DNA of 5,350 bases from an uncultured Pseudomonadota bacterium (GTDB lineage: Bacteria > Pseudomonadota > Gammaproteobacteria > Burkholderiales > SG8-39). Numbering within the stretch: the first letter of the stretch is position 1; each line of letters opens with the position of its first letter. Shown in pieces: positions 4,304 through 5,350 of this stretch. The translations under genes were made by a program, and so were the position numbers. Below the pieces are notes generated by a model. The model saw only the letters and a list, made by a program, of their open reading frames with translations. It made no database searches and was not told the origin of the DNA. The stretch covers positions 1-5,350 of the forward strand of contig CAIPGJ010000181.1 in assembly GCA_903864555.1 (NCBI GenBank), in the 5' to 3' direction.

Positions 4304-5350
4304 GTGAGAATCTGTTCACCCGAGGCGCAGTTACAGCCCTCAAAAGTCACCGCGGTGGCACGGCCGAAGTCGCTGCAAGGCCTGCGCATCGGTTTTCTGG
4401 ACAACACCAAGCCCCCGGCTGACCGCGTCATGGAGCACCTCGACCGCCGCCTGCGCGAGAGCTTCCCCGGTGTGCAGAGCCATTACGTCTCCAAGAATGC
4501 CGCCTCCATGCCGGCCACCCCGGCGATGCTGCAATCCCTGCAGGACAACTGCGACGTCGTCATCACCGGCTTCGGCGACTGAGGCTCCTGCACGTCGTGG
4601 AGTGTCCACGACGCCGTAGAGATGGAAAAGCGCGGCGTACCCGCCGTGCTGCTGATGACCACGCCGTTCACGGCGCTGGCGCGCAACCAGTCGCGCGTAT
4701 TCGGCCTGCCCAACCTGCAGGCGGCCATCATGCCGCACCCGCTGGGCGGCCTGCCGGTGCCCAATGTGATCGCCAAGATCGATGCGGTCTACGAGGAACT
4801 CATCGCCAAGCTCACCTCGCCGCTGCCGGCCCCGCCGGTGGAAGAGGTCAAGGTGCGCAGCGAATGGGTGGATCTGGACATCAGCGACGAATGGGGCGCG
4901 CTGCAACAGGAATTCATGGCGCGCGGCTGGAGCGACGGCATGCTGGCCGCCCCGCCCACCGAGGCGCGTGTCAGCGCCATGGTGCAGGCCTCCGGTTACC
5001 CGGGCAGCCATGTGGTCGCCGTGATGGCGCCCAAGATGGGTGTGGCCACCATCGAATGCATCGCCGCCAATGCCGTGATGGCTGGTGCCAAGCCGCAGCA
5101 CATGCCACTCATCATCGCCGCTGTGCAGGGCATGGTCGAGGAACAGTTCAACCTCTACGGCATCCAGGGCACCACGCATTGCGTCGCCCCGCTGATGCTG
5201 GTGAGCGGGCCGCTGGCCGAGACCCTGGGCATTCATTCGGGCAGCGGCCTGTTCGGCCCCGGCCCCTGGTCCAATGGCGTGGTGGGGCGCGCCATACGCC
5301 TCATCCTGCTCAATATCGGTGGCGCCAAGCCGGTGGAGATGGACAAGGCC
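4304..5350 (+). CDS. UGSC-family selenoprotein, UGA at 4580-4582 read as selenocysteine; 3' end outside window
   Basis: The GTG-started frame runs 349 codons to the window edge with a single interruption, TGA at codon 93. Around it the protein reads V-V-I-T-G-F-G-D-U-G-S-C-T-S-W-S-V-H-D-A-V-E-M-E-K-R-G-V-P, the hallmark of the UGSC family, so the TGA is called selenocysteine (U93), with C96 forming a U-x-x-C pair. Residues about 25-170 form this domain, with L-D-N-T-K-P near the start and M-P-H-P-L-G-G-L at 143-150. After a Pro-rich linker (172-180) a second conserved region begins: G-W-S-D-G (208-212), P-P-T-E-A-R-V, A-A-N-A-V-M-A-G (254-261), G-T-T-H (289-292) and S-G-L-F-G-P-G (314-320). 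No signal peptide or clear membrane segment is seen, so it is probably cytoplasmic. The biochemical role is not established to my knowledge; redox chemistry or a racemase/decarboxylase-like use of U93 are both possible. A nonsense-mutated pseudogene is the alternative but fits poorly. Confidence 0.88.
4580..4613 (+). promoter_or_regulatory. Bacterial SECIS element (UGA plus downstream hairpin)
   Basis: The UGA (4580-4582) is followed by a perfect inverted repeat: CGTCGTGGA (4593-4601) pairs with TCCACGACG (4605-4613), leaving the loop GTG. If the closing A-U pair opens, the stem is 8 bp with the loop AGTGT. Eighteen bases separate the UGA from that loop, in the range known for bacterial SECIS elements such as fdhF, and a G is the second loop base with a U after it, as SelB-binding loops usually show. 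The hairpin lies inside the coding sequence and would recruit SelB with Sec-tRNA to the ribosome at the UGA. Confidence 0.75.

Noticed and set aside
4304..4582. A complete 92-residue protein ending at the TGA, or a pseudogene with a nonsense mutation
   Set aside because: The same frame continues open with family-typical residues directly after the TGA, and a SECIS-type hairpin follows. Selenocysteine explains all three; a stop explains none.
4340..5236. A 298-codon minus-strand open frame opposite the selenoprotein gene
   Set aside because: Its His/Gly/Arg-rich translation matches no family I know and mirrors the codon bias of the plus-strand gene. It only looks attractive if the TGA is taken as a stop.
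4622..5350. A separate gene starting at the in-frame ATG at 4622
   Set aside because: No Shine-Dalgarno sequence is placed before it, and it would begin in the middle of the conserved V-H-D-A-V-E-M-E-K-R-G helix without the U-x-x-C motif.
1..5350. CRISPR arrays, tRNA or rRNA genes, insertion sequences, attachment sites
   Set aside because: No regularly spaced repeats with spacers, cloverleaf-like segments, transposase motifs or terminal inverted repeats were seen on either strand.

Overview
The window is GC-rich (clearly above 60% by eye), densely coding DNA of a bacterial chromosome. The polyphosphate phosphotransferase end, the FNR-type operator and the (S)-mandelate-dehydrogenase-like enzyme suggest a Pseudomonadota (beta- or gammaproteobacterial) host. 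The genus cannot be named from the sequence.

Layout: (1) 2-271, plus strand, the 3' end of a PPK2-type gene, most like polyphosphate:AMP phosphotransferase. (2) A short convergent gap with a small hairpin. (3) 338-2617, minus strand, a 759-residue SulP/SLC26-type transporter that carries a STAS domain and then an apparently intact cyclic-nucleotide-binding domain. (4) A 328-base divergent intergenic region with a near-consensus FNR/ANR box placed about where a class II activator should sit for the transporter promoter. (5) 2946-4163, plus strand, an FMN-dependent alpha-hydroxy-acid dehydrogenase/oxidase of the glycolate oxidase / lactate dehydrogenase / (S)-mandelate dehydrogenase family. (6) A 140-base gap with two GC-rich hairpins. 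(7) 4304 to the window end, plus strand, a gene that looks broken by a TGA at codon 93 but is best read as a selenoprotein of the UGSC family. The frame stays open for the remaining 256 codons, the TGA sits in a G-D-U-G-S-C-T-S-W-S motif, and a perfect 9-bp hairpin lies just downstream where a bacterial SECIS element belongs.

The selenoprotein is the most notable item. A standard gene finder would report a 92-residue fragment, or a gene starting at the internal ATG at 4622. The family has been recognised computationally, but to my knowledge its biochemical role is not established. Here it lies downstream of, and on the same strand as, a flavin-dependent 2-hydroxy-acid oxidising enzyme, which raises the possibility of a shared 2-hydroxy/2-oxo-acid or redox pathway. 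That link is inference, and the hairpins between the two genes leave it open whether they share a transcript. The transporter is a separate divergent unit, probably under oxygen-responsive control and possibly gated by a nucleotide second messenger.
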